Source: an uncultured Clostridia bacterium
GTDB taxonomy: Bacteria; Bacillota; Clostridia; TANB77; CAG-508
DNA length: 11,878 bases
Direction of reading: 5' to 3'
Assembly (NCBI GenBank): GCA_947628395.1
Contig: CANQZP010000039.1
Coordinates: 1-11,878, forward strand
Shown: positions 6,937-11,878 of the stretch, one piece after another
How the letters are laid out: each line of letters starts with the position of its first letter
Numbering within the stretch: position 1 is the first letter of the stretch
Translations under genes and position numbers: made by a program
Notes under the pieces: model-generated
What the model was told of the DNA's origin: nothing
The model's database searches: none
Seen by the model: only the letters and a program-made list of their open reading frames with translations

Positions 6937-8652
6937 ATGGACAGAAAATTATACGAGTGTTTAGAAATAAAAAATTTAAAAGATATGCTTGAAAAGACAG
7001 GAAAGTTATATGCTGATAAAAATGCATATAAAATAAAAAAAGGTGATGAATATATTTTCTATACTCATAAACAAGTAAGAGAAATGATTAATGCTTTAGG
7101 TACTTCTTTAATAAATAAGGGACTAAAAGGAAAAAGAATTGCTGTAATAGGAAATAGTAGATATGAATGGGAGATTGCTTATTTATCAATCGTTTGTGGA
7201 ACAGGAATAGTAGTACCATTAGATAAATCTTTAACAGATATTGAACTTGCAAATTTAATTGAAAGATCAGAAGTAGAAGCAATATTTTGTCCAGATAAAT
7301 ACATAGAAATTCTAGAAGGAATAAAGCATAACGGAGTAGGAAAATTAAAACATATAATTTCAATGGATTTAAAGGAAAACAAAAAAGGAATTTTTTCTCA
7401 GAAAGAATTAATAGAAGAAGGTATAGAGCTATTAAACAATGGTGACAGAAGATTTTTAGATAGCCAGATAGATTCAGAGAAAATGAGTATTATGTTGTTT
7501 ACTTCAGGAACAACTTCAACTCCAAAAGTTGTAGCATTATCTCATAACAACCTTTGCTCTAATTTAATGGATATAAGTTCTGTATTAGATGTTAATTCTG
7601 ATGATGTATTTTTGTCAGTTTTACCAATACATCATGTATTTGAATGTACAGTAGGATTTTTATTTTCTTTATATAAAGGAGCTATGACAGTATTTTGTGA
7701 TGGACTAAAACATATTTCTAAAAACTTAAAAGAGCATAATGTATCTATAATGGCATGTGTTCCATCAATTTATGAAAAAATCTTAAAGAATATGAAAAAT
7801 ACTTTGAGAAAAGAGGGAAAGCTAGAGAAAATTTTAGAAGATGAAGAAAAATACAAAAACTTACCAATAGAAGAAAGAAAAGAGAAATTTAAAGAAGTAC
7901 AAGAAATGCTAGGTGGAAATGTAAAATTATTTATTAGTGGAGCAGCCGCCTTAGAAAGTTCAGTTGAAAGAGAATATAGATTATTAGGATTTAATTTAGT
8001 TCAAGGATATGGCTTAACAGAAACATCACCAGTTGTAGCTGTTGGTTCTAAAAAATATCATAAAGTTGGTTCAATAGGAAAATCAGTTCCAAGTGTTGAA
8101 GCAAAACTGGTTGATGTAAATAGTGAAGGAATAGGAGAACTAGTTGTAAAAGGGCCAAGTATTATGCTTGGATATTATAATAATAAAAAAGCAACAAATG
8201 AAGTATTACAAGATGGATGGTTTTATACAGGTGATTTAGCTAAGATTGATGATGAGGGATACATATTTATTTGTGGAAGAAAAAAGAGTGTTATTGTTTT
8301 AAAAAATGGAAAGAATATTTTTCCAGAAGAGATTGAAAACTTAGTAAATAGAATAGAAGGCGTAAATGAATCATTTATATTTGGTAAACAAATGACTGAA
8401 GATAAAGATGATATCAAGATAAATATAAAGGTTGTTATTGATAAAGAAAGAGTAAAAGATGTTTATAAAGTTGAAACTGATGAAGAGATATATAATGCAA
8501 TACATGAGAAAATAAAGGAAATAAATAAAATCATGCCACAATATAAAGCTATTAGAGGAATGATAATTTCAGAAGAGCCGTTAATTAAGACAACTACTAA
8601 CAAAATAAAAAGACAAGAAAATTTAAAATTAATAGAAAATAGTAAAAAATAA
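6937..8652 (+). CDS. AMP-binding long-chain acyl-CoA synthetase (FadD/FAA1-like)
   Basis: This 571-residue adenylate-forming enzyme should activate a fatty acid with ATP to acyl-AMP and then transfer it to CoA (or another thiol) in the cytoplasm. The motifs are intact: the Ser/Thr/Gly-rich P-loop TSGTTSTPK (189-197), YGLTETS (358-364), YTGD (430-433), GRKKSVIVLKNGKNIFPEE (447-465, hinge and A8) and the C-terminal TTTNKIKR with candidate catalytic K556. An insertion rich in Glu and Lys (about 285-325) separates the N-domain motifs, as in long-chain synthetases of the COG1022 type. No membrane segment is present. AGGAG lies 6 bases before the ATG. The gene has its own promoter and terminator and no metabolic neighbours, so the true acyl substrate and pathway cannot be told; lipid recycling is a guess. 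Family assignment is firm. Confidence 0.93.
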   Translation: MDRKLYECLEIKNLKDMLEKTGKLYADKNAYKIKKGDEYIFYTHKQVREMINALGTSLINKGLKGKRIAVIGNSRYEWEIAYLSIVCGTGIVVPLDKSLTDIELANLIERSEVEAIFCPDKYIEILEGIKHNGVGKLKHIISMDLKENKKGIFSQKELIEEGIELLNNGDRRFLDSQIDSEKMSIMLFTSGTTSTPKVVALSHNNLCSNLMDISSVLDVNSDDVFLSVLPIHHVFECTVGFLFSLYKGAMTVFCDGLKHISKNLKEHNVSIMACVPSIYEKILKNMKNTLRKEGKLEKILEDEEKYKNLPIEERKEKFKEVQEMLGGNVKLFISGAAALESSVEREYRLLGFNLVQGYGLTETSPVVAVGSKKYHKVGSIGKSVPSVEAKLVDVNSEGIGELVVKGPSIMLGYYNNKKATNEVLQDGWFYTGDLAKIDDEGYIFICGRKKSVIVLKNGKNIFPEEIENLVNRIEGVNESFIFGKQMTEDKDDIKINIKVVIDKERVKDVYKVETDEEIYNAIHEKIKEINKIMPQYKAIRGMIISEEPLIKTTTNKIKRQENLKLIENSKK

Positions 8653-8668
8653 AATAATCTTTAGAAAG

Positions 8669-8693
8669 CCTAGAATTCTTCTAGGTTTTTTTT
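8669..8693 (+). terminator. Terminator of the acyl-CoA synthetase gene
   Basis: CCTAGAA (8669-8675) and TTCTAGG (8679-8685) form a 7-bp stem with a TTC loop, followed by eight T (8686-8693). It begins 16 bases after the stop codon. Its T-run overlaps the next palindrome. Confidence 0.88.
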
Positions 8694-8732
8694 ATATAAT
8701 AGGAAAGTTCTACTTTCCTATTATATAAAAAA
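8688..8732. repeat. 20-bp perfect inverted repeat
   Basis: Positions 8688-8707 are the exact reverse complement of 8713-8732, with a 5-base loop (TTCTA). The core arm is TATATAATAGGAAAG. It abuts the preceding terminator and shares its T-run. It could be a second terminator, a mobile-element remnant or a transcript-stabilising hairpin. It lacks the T-run expected after a terminator on either strand. Confidence 0.85.
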
Positions 8733-8746
8733 TATAACATTGCACA

Positions 8747-8861
8747 GAAAATTTACTTTGTAAATTTTCGCGTCAACAAATCTTTACGCTTCTTTGAGAC
8801 CTTGAATTTAGATAGCAAACTTTAAGATGTAGAGAAAAGGTCTCGCGAAGCGAGATTTGTT
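8747..8861. other. Structured intergenic element with two-state hairpins (possible ncRNA or repeat)
   Basis: First, GAAAATTTAC (8747-8756) and GTAAATTTTC (8760-8769) form a perfect 10-bp hairpin with a TTT loop. Next, three nested stems fold about a 33-base loop: 8775-8783 with 8853-8861 (9 bp), 8787-8792 with 8847-8852 (6 bp) and 8796-8803 with 8837-8844 (8 bp), separated only by small internal loops. The 3' arm can instead fold locally as TCTCGC-GAA-GCGAGA (8841-8855), which competes with the long-range stems. There is no open reading frame and no obvious promoter for it. This is most of the gene-free stretch 8653-8982; after 8861 there is AT-rich DNA leading to the next promoter. Whether it acts as RNA or DNA is unknown. 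Confidence 0.6.
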
Positions 8862-8900
8862 CTTGGATAAAATAATTTTTATTTAAAACAAAAACAAGTT

Positions 8901-8940
8901 TCGACAATTTTCTAACTATATAAATATTATAATATTTATA
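8901..8940 (+). promoter_or_regulatory. Candidate promoter overlapping a 22-bp perfect palindrome
   Basis: TCGACA (8901-8906) and TATTAT (8925-8930) have an 18-base spacer and each match consensus at five of six positions. The -10 lies inside a perfect AT-only palindrome (8919-8940). A dimeric repressor could use it as operator. AT-only palindromes arise by chance in such DNA, so the operator idea is tentative. Confidence 0.4.
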
Positions 8941-8982
8941 ATAATTTACTATTTCTAATATTACAATATAGAAAGGAGAACA

Positions 8983-9279
8983 ATGAATTTATTAGATATA
9001 GATTTAATAAAACTTTTTATAAAAAAATTTGGAGAAGATGTTTTTAAAGATATTACTAATATAATACAAGAGGAAAATAATAAAAATATTGATGAAGAAT
9101 ATATAGAGAATATTTTCGATATTGCTTTTTATAACTATTTAGGATTAGATAATAAAAAAATAATAAAATTAACTAAAAATAATAATGTATATAATTTAGA
9201 GAAGAAACATAAAAATTCTATCTTGAAAATACAAAAGTATTTTTCAAAAGCTATGAATGACGGGATAAACAATATATAA
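8983..9279 (+). CDS. Uncharacterised 98-residue protein
   Basis: I do not recognise this protein. It is 98 residues, soluble, rich in Ile, Asn, Lys and Glu, with no signal peptide or membrane helix. Predicted content is mainly helical: an amphipathic segment (about 3-30), an acidic middle (about 29-45, EENNKNIDEEYIENIF) and a basic C-terminal half that includes LGLDNKKIIKLTKNNN and a final helix (about 74-92). AAAGGAGAACA directly before the ATG is an excellent ribosome site, so the gene is probably real and well translated. It is followed by a small terminator and is the first gene of the accessory stretch. Its position upstream of another small orphan gene and an XRE regulator suggests a phage or mobile-element setting, but nothing in the sequence gives a function. 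Confidence 0.62.
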   Translation: MNLLDIDLIKLFIKKFGEDVFKDITNIIQEENNKNIDEEYIENIFDIAFYNYLGLDNKKIIKLTKNNNVYNLEKKHKNSILKIQKYFSKAMNDGINNI

Positions 9280-9294
9280 GTCAATAAAATTGAA

Positions 9295-9318
9295 AAAAAT
9301 TACATTTAAGTAATTTTT
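9295..9318 (+). terminator. Terminator of the first 98-residue orphan gene
   Basis: AAAAATTAC (9295-9303) pairs with GTAATTTTT (9310-9318) around a 6-base loop; the arm itself gives five T. It starts 15 bases after the stop codon. The stem is AT-rich and the T-run short, so termination may be partial. Confidence 0.6.
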
Positions 9319-9399
9319 AATATAAAGTGAGAAATTAGAAAAATTATAAATTCTATTTTATTCCAAATTATATGTTTATATACTAATAAATATTTAATA

Positions 9400-9416
9400 T
9401 ATAATTATTATGGGGG
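9400..9416 (+). promoter_or_regulatory. Candidate -10 and G-run start site of the second orphan gene
   Basis: A perfect TATAAT (9400-9405) is followed six bases later by GGGGG (9412-9416), which stands out in AT-only surroundings and sits exactly where transcription should begin. No convincing -35 exists; TTTATA (9375-9380) is 19 bases away. Transcripts would begin with a G-tract followed by C and six U. Confidence 0.38.
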
Positions 9417-9461
9417 CTTTTTTAAATATGTAATTAATATAAAATGAAAGGAGAAATAATT

Positions 9462-9758
9462 ATGGAAAATCAAATACCAGAAAGCAATAGTAGTTATATT
9501 TTTTCAGAAGTTGATATTGATTTAATATCCGAAAAAATAGATAAAAATTTAGAAATATTAGAAGATTATACTGATTATAATATTTTAAATCATAAAAAAA
9601 CAGAATTAGAACTTAAATTATTTAGTTATTTTGATGAAGCACAAACCGAATTATTAAAAAAATACCTATTACTTTTAACTGAAAGTATTAAATATCAGAA
9701 TGCTTTAGCATATTATCTAGGAATGAAAGCAATGGGAGAAATAGAAAAATTAAAATAG
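9462..9758 (+). CDS. Uncharacterised 98-residue helical protein (DUF6809-like pattern)
   Basis: This small soluble protein is acidic at the N-terminus (about 1-45) and helical after about 46. The stretch FSYFDEAQTELLKKYLLLL followed by ESIKYQNALAYYLGMKAMGEI resembles small phage or element proteins of the DUF6809 type, with an aromatic/Ala/Leu/Gly-rich last helix; this is likeness by eye only. The open frame begins at 9444, but AAAGGAG lies just inside that extension and 8 bases before the ATG at 9462, so I start there. The gene stands between its own candidate promoter and a stop-overlapping hairpin. It has the same length as the upstream orphan but no visible sequence relationship. No function can be assigned. 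Confidence 0.6.
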   Translation: MENQIPESNSSYIFSEVDIDLISEKIDKNLEILEDYTDYNILNHKKTELELKLFSYFDEAQTELLKKYLLLLTESIKYQNALAYYLGMKAMGEIEKLK

Positions 9759-9790
9759 TTTATTATATAAGCCAATATATAATAAACTAT
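9755..9790. repeat. 15-bp perfect inverted repeat over the stop codon
   Basis: ATAGTTTATTATATA (9755-9769) is the exact reverse complement of 9776-9790, with a 6-base loop. The stop TAG (9756-9758) is inside the left arm. No T-run follows, so it may protect the mRNA end or act with the next hairpin. Its TATATAATA core is also found in the inverted repeat at 8688-8732. Confidence 0.75.
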
Positions 9791-9804
9791 ACAAATATTT
9801 ATAA

Positions 9805-9850
9805 TAGAAGATAAGCTGAAAATATACCACGGTAATTAGCTTATCTTTTA
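9805..9850. terminator. Bidirectional terminator between convergent genes
   Basis: TAGAAGATAAGCT (9805-9817) pairs with AGCTTATCTTTTA (9838-9850) with one G-T wobble; an inner TACC/GGTA hairpin (9825-9834) lies in the loop. On the plus strand the T-run is short (CTTTTATTA). It sits between the rightward orphan gene and the leftward XRE gene, so it probably serves both. Confidence 0.65.
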
Positions 9851-9876
9851 TTAGCTAAAGTTAAAATTTATAATAA

Positions 9877-10218
9877 TTATTTTTCTTTAATAATAAAACC
9901 CTTTATAGTAGATATAAATTTTAAGTACATCTTTAATTCGTCTTTAGAGCTAGAATCTAAAAAATTATCAAGAGTTTGTCTAATCTTTAAATTCTTATTA
10001 GTACATTTTCCATATAAAATGTAATTCGGATCTGTAGCAGTAGCAGAATATATTTTATCCAAGGCTTTTATACTTATAAGTAATTCGCCTCTTTCTAGTT
10101 TTCCTAAATGATTTTCAGATAGATTACATCGTTCAGCAAAATTATGCCTAGTTTCGTGATAAATATTTTCCCTAATTTCTCTTAATCTCATTCCAATAGA
10201 AAGTTTATCTAATGCCAT
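9877..10218 (-). CDS. XRE-family helix-turn-helix transcription regulator
   Basis: The 113-residue protein has an N-terminal XRE/HTH_3 domain at about 8-70: GMRLREIRE (9-17), a first helix, FAERCNLSENHLGKLERGE (27-45, with the recognition helix around SENHLGKLERG) and ISIKALDKIYSATATDPNYILYG (48-70), the usual end of the fold. The C-terminal 40 residues (DELKMYLKFISTIKGFI) are helical, probably for dimerisation. There is no peptidase domain, so it is a small repressor rather than a LexA-like one. GAGGTGG lies 5 bases before the ATG. It faces the two orphan genes across a bidirectional terminator. Phage- and element-borne regulators of this size often bind dyads at their own promoter, and several dyads lie upstream. 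Confidence 0.85.
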   Translation of the reverse strand: MALDKLSIGMRLREIRENIYHETRHNFAERCNLSENHLGKLERGELLISIKALDKIYSATATDPNYILYGKCTNKNLKIRQTLDNFLDSSSKDELKMYLKFISTIKGFIIKEK

Positions 10219-10234
10219 TTATTCCACCTCTTAT

Positions 10235-10296
10235 AAACAATGTTTAAATACAATTATATTTTACATTCAGTTGTAAGAATAATACACAATGTATTA
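10235..10296 (-). promoter_or_regulatory. Operator-like dyad array and -10 before the XRE gene
   Basis: Three dyads of ACA/TGT type occur: AAACA-A-TGTTT (10235-10245), TTACA-N6-TGTAA (10261-10276) and TAATACA-CAA-TGTATTA (10280-10296, 7-bp arms). A TATAAT lies on the minus strand (complement of 10253-10258) without a good -35. The dyads flank this -10 on both sides, as in autoregulated repressors. The binding protein is assumed to be the adjacent XRE gene product. Confidence 0.42.
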
Positions 10297-10442
10297 GATA
10301 GAAAATAAATACCCTAATAAGAACAAATAATTTTCAATTCCTAAAATTAATAAATATATAATATGATTTTAATATTAAAAAAAACGTATGTATATAACTA
10401 TTAATATAGATTTTAAAGAAAAATATAGCCTTCTTATACAAT
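10297..10442. other. AT-rich stretch without identified gene
   Basis: Between the XRE operator array and the small RNA terminator I see no supported gene. A plus-strand frame starting at 10387 would give an 18-residue peptide, but it has no ribosome site. The remaining sequence is AT-rich without strong hairpins. Confidence 0.5.
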
Positions 10443-10472
10443 AAAAAAACTCTCAAATTAGTTTGAGAGTTT
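10443..10472 (-). terminator. Strong terminator of the small RNA unit
   Basis: AAACTCTCAAA (10447-10457) pairs perfectly with TTTGAGAGTTT (10462-10472) around a 4-base loop. On the minus strand it ends in seven T (complement of 10443-10449). The plus strand lacks a comparable run, so it is oriented leftward. No gene precedes it on that strand, only a promoter about 35 bases away. Confidence 0.88.
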
Positions 10473-10500
10473 GGTGCCATTGACGTAGATATCTACAACT
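10443..10500 (-). ncRNA. Predicted ~58-nt small RNA
   Basis: A promoter (complement of 10507-10534) is followed within about 60 bases by a strong leftward terminator, and no start codon with ribosome site lies between. The predicted RNA starts near 10500. It opens with GUAGAUAUCUAC, a perfect palindrome that can form a hairpin or a dimer-making loop, then a single-stranded ACGUCAAUGGCACC segment, then the terminator hairpin. The size fits a countertranscript or type I antitoxin RNA, but no rep gene or toxin is visible opposite. CACC in the open segment could pair with GGUG-containing ribosome sites such as that of the XRE gene. It might instead be an attenuated leader for the XRE gene, which lies downstream on the same strand. 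I recognise no RNA family. Confidence 0.55.
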
Positions 10501-10506
10501 TATTAA

Positions 10507-10534
10507 AGTATATCATATTTTTAATAAATTACAA
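10507..10534 (-). promoter_or_regulatory. Promoter of the small RNA
   Basis: On the minus strand TTGTAA (complement of 10529-10534), a 16-base spacer and TATACT (complement of 10507-10512) are preceded by TG one base before the -10, an extended -10 arrangement. Expected start is near 10500. Confidence 0.65.
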
Positions 10535-10540
10535 TAAAAT

Positions 10541-10691
10541 TTAATTCGCCATTACAAAAACGATTGTGCGAAATTTACTAATCACCTTTTATAACTAAAC
10601 TTGCTTAGATTTAATAGAATAAGCTAAAATACTATACGATAATTAGAACAGGAGAGGTAGAAATTTGCATTGACAAAAATCCACCTTTCCT
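10541..10691 (-). other. Gene-free stretch with peptide remnants and terminal hairpin after WG-repeat gene
   Basis: No convincing gene is present. On the minus strand AGGAAAGGT (complement of 10683-10691) pairs with ACCTCTCCT (complement of 10650-10658), with one G-T pair, starting 10 bases after the WG-repeat stop; it may terminate that gene although no T-run follows. A further frame (10541-10588) reads KVISKFRTIVFVMAN to a TAA without a start or ribosome site; it may be the decayed end of an older gene, but this is weak. Confidence 0.35.
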
Positions 10692-10701
10692 TTAGAGTTA
10701 A

Positions 10702-11667
10702 CTATGCTAACAAAGATTCTTTTACCTCTTTCAGTTTGTAGGCAGGAATTTCAATAGGTTTACCGCTATAATCAATCACTGACCAAGTTCCACCTCCAAC
10801 ATACTTTGCATTGGTATACCAAACAGAAAACTTTTTAAGTCCCTCATCATATTCATTTTTTTCTGAGTATTTTCCTTTAGTTGTGATATAGCCTTTCAAG
10901 TACTCACCATCGTTGATAACAACGATATAATCAAGAAATGCTATAAACTGCTTTACAGTTTTAACTGTTTGACCATTTTCCTTTCTTTTTAGAGTGAAAG
11001 TGTTAATACCTGTTCTTTCAATCCATGAACAATCAGAAACTATTTCATACCCTTTCTTGTTAACAATCTTACAGTTCGAGTCTGATATTATTCTGCCCCC
11101 ACGACCATACTCCCAAGAGCCTCCTTCAAACACAATGGCAAAATCTCCTTCAAAGTAAGAATCCAATAGATACTTAGGTTTAGCAATCATATTTCCATTT
11201 GCATCTATCATTCCCCACTTGTCATTGATACAAACAGGAGCAAATCCATTTTTGAAAAACTTGACTTTATCATAAGCAGGTTCTATTTGTGTTTCTTTAG
11301 TTTTGACATTGACAAATCCCCATTTCTTATCGATTGCAACAGGGATAAGGTCTTCGCTTAAATCATTAAGTTTCATGTCATCCCAGCAGAAATCAATCAC
11401 AAGAGAGCCATCATGTTTGATTAAACCACATAAGTTGTTCTTTTTCAAATCAAGATACTCATTGTTTCCATGAAGCTGCCTATCATAGATAATGGGTATT
11501 ACAATTTCACCATTGCTATCTGCAAATCCAAGTTTTCCATCTAGTTCTACAGGATACAGTTCAAAATATGCCTCGCCTATCTCGTCATACCCCTGAGTTT
11601 CTAAAACTCCCTTTTTCCGAAAGTAGTACTTTTTAACTACTTCGAAGTTTTTCTCTACTTTAGCCAT
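10702..11667 (-). CDS. WG-repeat-containing protein
   Basis: The 321-residue protein contains WG beta-repeats, units of about 25-35 residues with a K-W/L-G-hydrophobic start, a D-x-x-G turn and a closing P-x-Y-D. Clear units start at KLGFADSNGEIVIPIIYD (45-62), KWGFVNVKTKETQIEPAYD (115-133) and KWGMIDANGNMIAKPKY (150-166); degenerate ones are at about 78-92 and 295-310. There is no signal peptide or membrane helix, so it is probably cytosolic. GGAG lies 7 bases before the ATG, and a strong promoter drives it alone. Hand counts on three lines gave 28, 32 and 43 percent G+C against about 23 percent in the synthetase gene, which suggests acquisition from another genome. WG repeats usually mediate binding; the function here is unknown. 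Confidence 0.85.
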   Translation of the reverse strand: MAKVEKNFEVVKKYYFRKKGVLETQGYDEIGEAYFELYPVELDGKLGFADSNGEIVIPIIYDRQLHGNNEYLDLKKNNLCGLIKHDGSLVIDFCWDDMKLNDLSEDLIPVAIDKKWGFVNVKTKETQIEPAYDKVKFFKNGFAPVCINDKWGMIDANGNMIAKPKYLLDSYFEGDFAIVFEGGSWEYGRGGRIISDSNCKIVNKKGYEIVSDCSWIERTGINTFTLKRKENGQTVKTVKQFIAFLDYIVVINDGEYLKGYITTKGKYSEKNEYDEGLKKFSVWYTNAKYVGGGTWSVIDYSGKPIEIPAYKLKEVKESLLA

Positions 11668-11690
11668 AATAAAACTCCTTTCATAAATCC

Positions 11691-11714
11691 ATATCTCTAA
11701 ATTATCAGAGATAT
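11691..11714 (-). promoter_or_regulatory. Leader hairpin just upstream of the WG-repeat ribosome site
   Basis: ATATCTCT (11691-11698) pairs perfectly with AGAGATAT (11707-11714) around an 8-base loop. It lies in the predicted leader, about 10 bases ahead of the GGAG site. It could be an operator, a stability element or a control on translation. Confidence 0.45.
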
Positions 11715-11733
11715 TTGTAGAATAAATACAATT

Positions 11734-11762
11734 ATTATACTATAAATCAACATAAAATGCAA
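11734..11762 (-). promoter_or_regulatory. Sigma-A type promoter of the WG-repeat gene
   Basis: On the minus strand TTGCAT (complement of 11757-11762), a 17-base spacer and a perfect TATAAT (complement of 11734-11739) are present. The expected start is near 11727, giving a leader of about 60 bases containing the hairpin. It begins 7 bases after the stop of the next leftward gene. Confidence 0.78.
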
Positions 11763-11768
11763 CACCTA

Positions 11769-11878
11769 TTATTTTATATAATTTTTAGGTAGATTTGTAA
11801 CTATATATCTAATTTTTTCTTCATCACAAGAATAAAATGGCAATTGTATAGTTCTAATTGGTAAATTTAAGTCATTCC
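11769..11878 (-). CDS. C-terminal end of an unidentified leftward gene (partial)
   Basis: The last 35 codons of a minus-strand gene run off the right edge and end in TAA at 11769-11771. The encoded tail reads NDLNLPIRTIQLPFYSCDEE and continues KIRYIVTNLPKNYIK. It is clearly protein-like: balanced composition, Trp-free, with an LPFY-x-x-x-x-E-E-K-I-x-Y-I-V pattern. That pattern is loosely like the end of DegT/DnrJ/EryC1 aminotransferases, where a final LP segment is followed by an acidic helix; I give this little weight. The WG-repeat promoter follows within 10 bases, so the two are separate units or partly cotranscribed. Confidence 0.62.
   Translation of the reverse strand, partial: NDLNLPIRTIQLPFYSCDEEKIRYIVTNLPKNYIK

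Noticed and set aside
9411..9434. Seven-residue leader peptide MGAFLNM before the second orphan gene
   Set aside because: Its ATG would lie at or before the predicted transcription start and has no ribosome site.
10387..10443. 18-residue plus-strand peptide opposite the small RNA, considered as a type I toxin
   Set aside because: There is no ribosome site and the peptide is not hydrophobic enough for the usual membrane toxins.
10460..10500. tRNA-like or attachment-site-like text around TGGTGCCATTGACG
   Set aside because: No cloverleaf, no T-loop consensus and no second copy of the sequence in the window; it is better explained as the body of the small RNA.
10541..10588. Minus-strand KVISKFRTIVFVMAN as a gene or transposase remnant
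   Set aside because: Only 15 codons, no start signal, no further homologous segment upstream; kept as a weak note only.
1..11878. CRISPR array, rRNA, tRNA, integrase or transposase genes
   Set aside because: No regularly spaced repeats, RNA gene signatures or recombinase motifs were found on either strand.

Overview
The window is very AT-rich: hand counts on several lines give about a quarter G+C through most of it. Start sites carry strong AGGAG-type ribosome binding sites, sigma-A style promoters are recognisable, and hairpin plus T-run terminators are plentiful. Together with a DacF-type D,D-carboxypeptidase, a LytR-CpsA-Psr (LCP) protein, a DUF5711-like protein and a YkvI-like membrane protein, this points to a low-GC Bacillota, most likely a Clostridia lineage. 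I cannot name a genus.

Region 1 (1 to about 6.1 kb) is a cell-envelope neighbourhood. A secreted, membrane-anchored D,D-carboxypeptidase reads rightward (191-1495) and ends at a strong terminator. Facing it on the minus strand are a YkvI-like multispanning protein (5082-6053), a DUF5711-like membrane-anchored propeller-like protein (3829-5013) and a CvpA-family protein (3185-3814). A 37-bp hairpin follows, then an LCP protein (1569-2990) with its own promoter and a TTG start. LCP proteins attach glycopolymers to peptidoglycan and carboxypeptidases trim it, so a wall theme is reasonable; the roles of the CvpA, DUF5711 and YkvI members are unknown here.

Region 2 (6.1-8.7 kb) holds two small divergent ribbon-helix-helix (RHH) genes. 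The leftward one carries an in-frame TGA followed by 20 more sense codons, a TAG and then, 12 bases on, the terminator, so it looks recently truncated or recoded. After it comes an autonomous transcription unit for a long-chain acyl-CoA synthetase type AMP-binding enzyme (6937-8652).

Region 3 (8.65 kb to the end) is accessory in character. It contains a 330-bp intergenic stretch packed with four consecutive hairpins; two orphan 98-residue proteins; a leftward XRE regulator with an array of ACA/TGT dyads in front of it; a compact leftward promoter-to-terminator unit predicted to make a ~58-nt RNA; a WG-repeat protein of visibly higher G+C than its neighbours; and the last 35 codons of an unidentified leftward gene at the right edge.

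The least explained items are the ~58-nt RNA unit (10443-10534), the structured intergenic element at 8747-8861 and the interrupted RHH gene (6146-6406). No CRISPR array, tRNA, rRNA, transposase or integrase gene was seen.
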